From the NCBI RefSeq assembly GCF_035621135.1, contig NZ_CP141728.1, positions 2,480,001-2,544,000 on the forward strand: a DNA stretch of 64,000 nucleotides, written 5' to 3'. Numbering within the stretch: position 1 is the first letter of the stretch; each line of letters starts with the position of its first letter. The stretch comes from Sinanaerobacter sp. ZZT-01. Lineage in GTDB: Bacteria > Bacillota > Clostridia > Peptostreptococcales > Anaerovoracaceae. The notes below the pieces were generated by a model, which ran no database searches, was not told where the DNA came from, and saw nothing but the letters and a program-made list of their open reading frames with translations. Made by a program: the position numbers and the translations under genes. Positions 62,700 to 64,000 of this stretch are shown here, in pieces.

Positions 62700-64000
62700 A
62701 TGAGCAGATTGGATATCAAAACTCGAGATCGTGCCCAAACAGTAGTGGAAGGCCTATACAAAGATCTAGAGCGAAGAATCATAGCAAGTCCACCGGGGTT
62801 ATGTCCCGTTGATATGGCTTCTTCGTTTTTAAAACTTTGCCACGCACAGACCTGTGGCAAATGTGTGCCGTGTCGAGTAGGTCTGGGCCAATTGGAGCAT
62901 TTACTGGATGATGTTTTGGATTTGAGCGAAGATACGGATTTGGAAATCATTTCATTGATTGAACGGACAGCTAAAACAATACGGGATTCGGCTGATTGTG
63001 CCATAGGAACTGAGGCTGCTAATATGGTGCTTCGGGGGTTGTACGGATTTCGTGAAGACTATATGGAGCATGTAACAAATAACAGATGTGTTTCTACGAT
63101 TCAGAATTTAAAACAACCGGTTCCTTGCGTCGCACTATGTCCGGCAGAAGTAGATATCCCAGGATATATTTCATTGGTTTTAGAGGATCGATGTGAGGAT
63201 GCGATACGCCTGATTCGAAAAGATAACCCGTTTCCAACCGTTTGTGCCTTGATTTGTGAACACCCGTGCGAAGCGAGATGCCGTCGTAATTTAATCGATG
63301 CCCCAATCAATATTCGAGGAATGAAACGGTATGCGGTTGACCATTGTGGGAAAGTTGAAGTTCCAAAGCGAATGGAAGATACAGAAAAAAAAGTAGCAAT
63401 CATCGGCGGCGGACCGAGCGGATTAAGTGCAGCTTATTTTCTATCGCTAATGGGTCACCAAGTAACTGTGTTCGAAAAAAGAACTCATTTGGGTGGTATG
63501 CTTCGTTATGGGATACCAAGTTATCGTTTACCTCGAGAAAGATTACAAGAGGATATTGATGCAATTTTATCCACTGGGGTAGAAATAAAGATCGATTCTG
63601 ATATTGGAAGCGAAGACTCTATTCAAAAATTAAGAGATGAATATGATGCTGTTTACATTTCAATCGGAGCACATACACACAAAACAATCGGCATTGAAGG
63701 TGAATATTCAAGGGGTGTCATTTCAGCTGTTGAAATCTTACGAAGCATGGGCGATGATACCATGCCTGATTTTAAAGACAAGCAGGTTGTCGTAATCGGC
63801 GGTGGAAATGTCGCCATGGATGTGGCGAGAACAGCAAAGCGTCTTGGAGCGAAAAAAGTTAGCATTGTGTATCGTAGAAGAAGACAGGATATGACTGCGC
63901 TTTCTGAGGAAATAGAAGGTGCGATTGCAGAGGGCTGTGAACTGCTGGATCTAAAAGCACCATCTCGAATTGAGTCCACTAAAGAAGGGGATGTAGAAAG
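62700..64000 (+). CDS. NuoF-like/GltD-like iron-sulfur flavoprotein, 3'-partial
   Basis: 433 codons, open at the window end; ATG 62700 with GGGAGG 10 nt upstream. Domain order: a NuoF C-terminal-type Fe-S domain (CHAQTCGKCVPCRVGLGQL, later DCAIGTEAANMVLR), a Fer4_20 domain (VALCPAEVDIPGYI ... CALICEHPCEARCRR), an FAD domain (VAIIGGGPSGLSAAYFLS, LGGMLRYGIPSYRLPRERL) and an NADPH domain (VVVIGGGNVAMDVARTAKRL, YRRRRQDM). Such proteins pass electrons between NAD(P)H and ferredoxin-type partners, often with hydrogenases or formate dehydrogenases in clostridia. The rest lies to the right. Confidence 0.85.
   Translation, partial: MSRLDIKTRDRAQTVVEGLYKDLERRIIASPPGLCPVDMASSFLKLCHAQTCGKCVPCRVGLGQLEHLLDDVLDLSEDTDLEIISLIERTAKTIRDSADCAIGTEAANMVLRGLYGFREDYMEHVTNNRCVSTIQNLKQPVPCVALCPAEVDIPGYISLVLEDRCEDAIRLIRKDNPFPTVCALICEHPCEARCRRNLIDAPINIRGMKRYAVDHCGKVEVPKRMEDTEKKVAIIGGGPSGLSAAYFLSLMGHQVTVFEKRTHLGGMLRYGIPSYRLPRERLQEDIDAILSTGVEIKIDSDIGSEDSIQKLRDEYDAVYISIGAHTHKTIGIEGEYSRGVISAVEILRSMGDDTMPDFKDKQVVVIGGGNVAMDVARTAKRLGAKKVSIVYRRRRQDMTALSEEIEGAIAEGCELLDLKAPSRIESTKEGDVE

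Noticed and set aside
62681-63979. Minus-strand frames opposite the right-edge flavoprotein
   Set aside because: The plus strand encodes continuous, recognisable iron-sulfur, FAD and NADPH motifs.

Overview
The window reads as chromosome of a low-GC, anaerobic, probably endospore-forming member of the Clostridia (Bacillota). The signs are the dprA-topA-hslVU-codY order, a YunB-family sporulation gene, the priA-def-fmt-rsmB-prpC-prkC-rsgA-rpe order known from Bacillus/Clostridium, a T-box in front of thrS, and an iron-sulfur flavoprotein of the kind used in clostridial electron transfer. Species is not called.

Region 1 (1 to about 18,620) is the right-hand part of an integrated genomic island; its left end lies outside the window. 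It carries a small serine recombinase, a block of unrecognised ORFs, and two defence operons. Each operon is headed by a 67-70 aa Cro-type repressor; the two repressors are close paralogs and their promoters share one architecture (-35, 17 bp, -10, 8 bp, palindrome TTGAYRTCAA). Operon A: repressor, small unknown protein, GmrSD-type (DUF262/DUF1524) restriction enzyme, a ComEC-like metallo-beta-lactamase lipoprotein and a DUF3006 protein. Operon B: repressor, HsdR, HsdM, HsdS, an AlbA_2/Schlafen-type protein, a deoxyribosyltransferase-like protein with a C-terminal TPR-like half, and a Thoeris ThsB-like TIR protein, followed by a membrane-anchored protein and another unknown. A decayed copy of the end of the gene preceding operon A also precedes operon B, so the head of the cassette was duplicated. 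The island ends inside comM, cut just before the Walker A motif.

Region 2 (18,621-30,865) is core genome: comM remnant, dprA, topA, hslV, hslU, codY, yunB, hflX, a YigZ-family gene, a 16-tRNA cluster with two promoters, and thymidine kinase. Region 3 (30,946-43,524) holds a YtqA-type radical SAM gene, queH, asnA and the long priA-to-rpe housekeeping run.

Region 4 (43,614-45,882) is a small accessory patch on the minus strand: an IS3 OrfA without OrfB, an unknown protein, a eukaryotic-type protein kinase and, immediately upstream of it, a tiny Tyr/Ser/Arg-rich repeat protein that could be its substrate. Region 5 (45,959-51,701) is one operon for a divergent Tad/Flp-type pilus or secretion machine (CpaB-, CpaE-, CpaF-, TadB-, TadC-like proteins, two 47-48 aa twin membrane peptides, two TadE/F-like proteins); both ATPases have altered P-loops.

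Region 6 (51,747-64,000): T-box-controlled thrS, small regulators, a cluster of three very short ORFs between a good promoter and a terminator, two GntR-ABC transporter modules on the minus strand each preceded by a perfect palindrome, a BaiN/HI0933-type flavoprotein between them, and at the right edge a truncated NuoF-like/GltD-like flavoprotein. All identifications come from reading motifs; no database search was possible.
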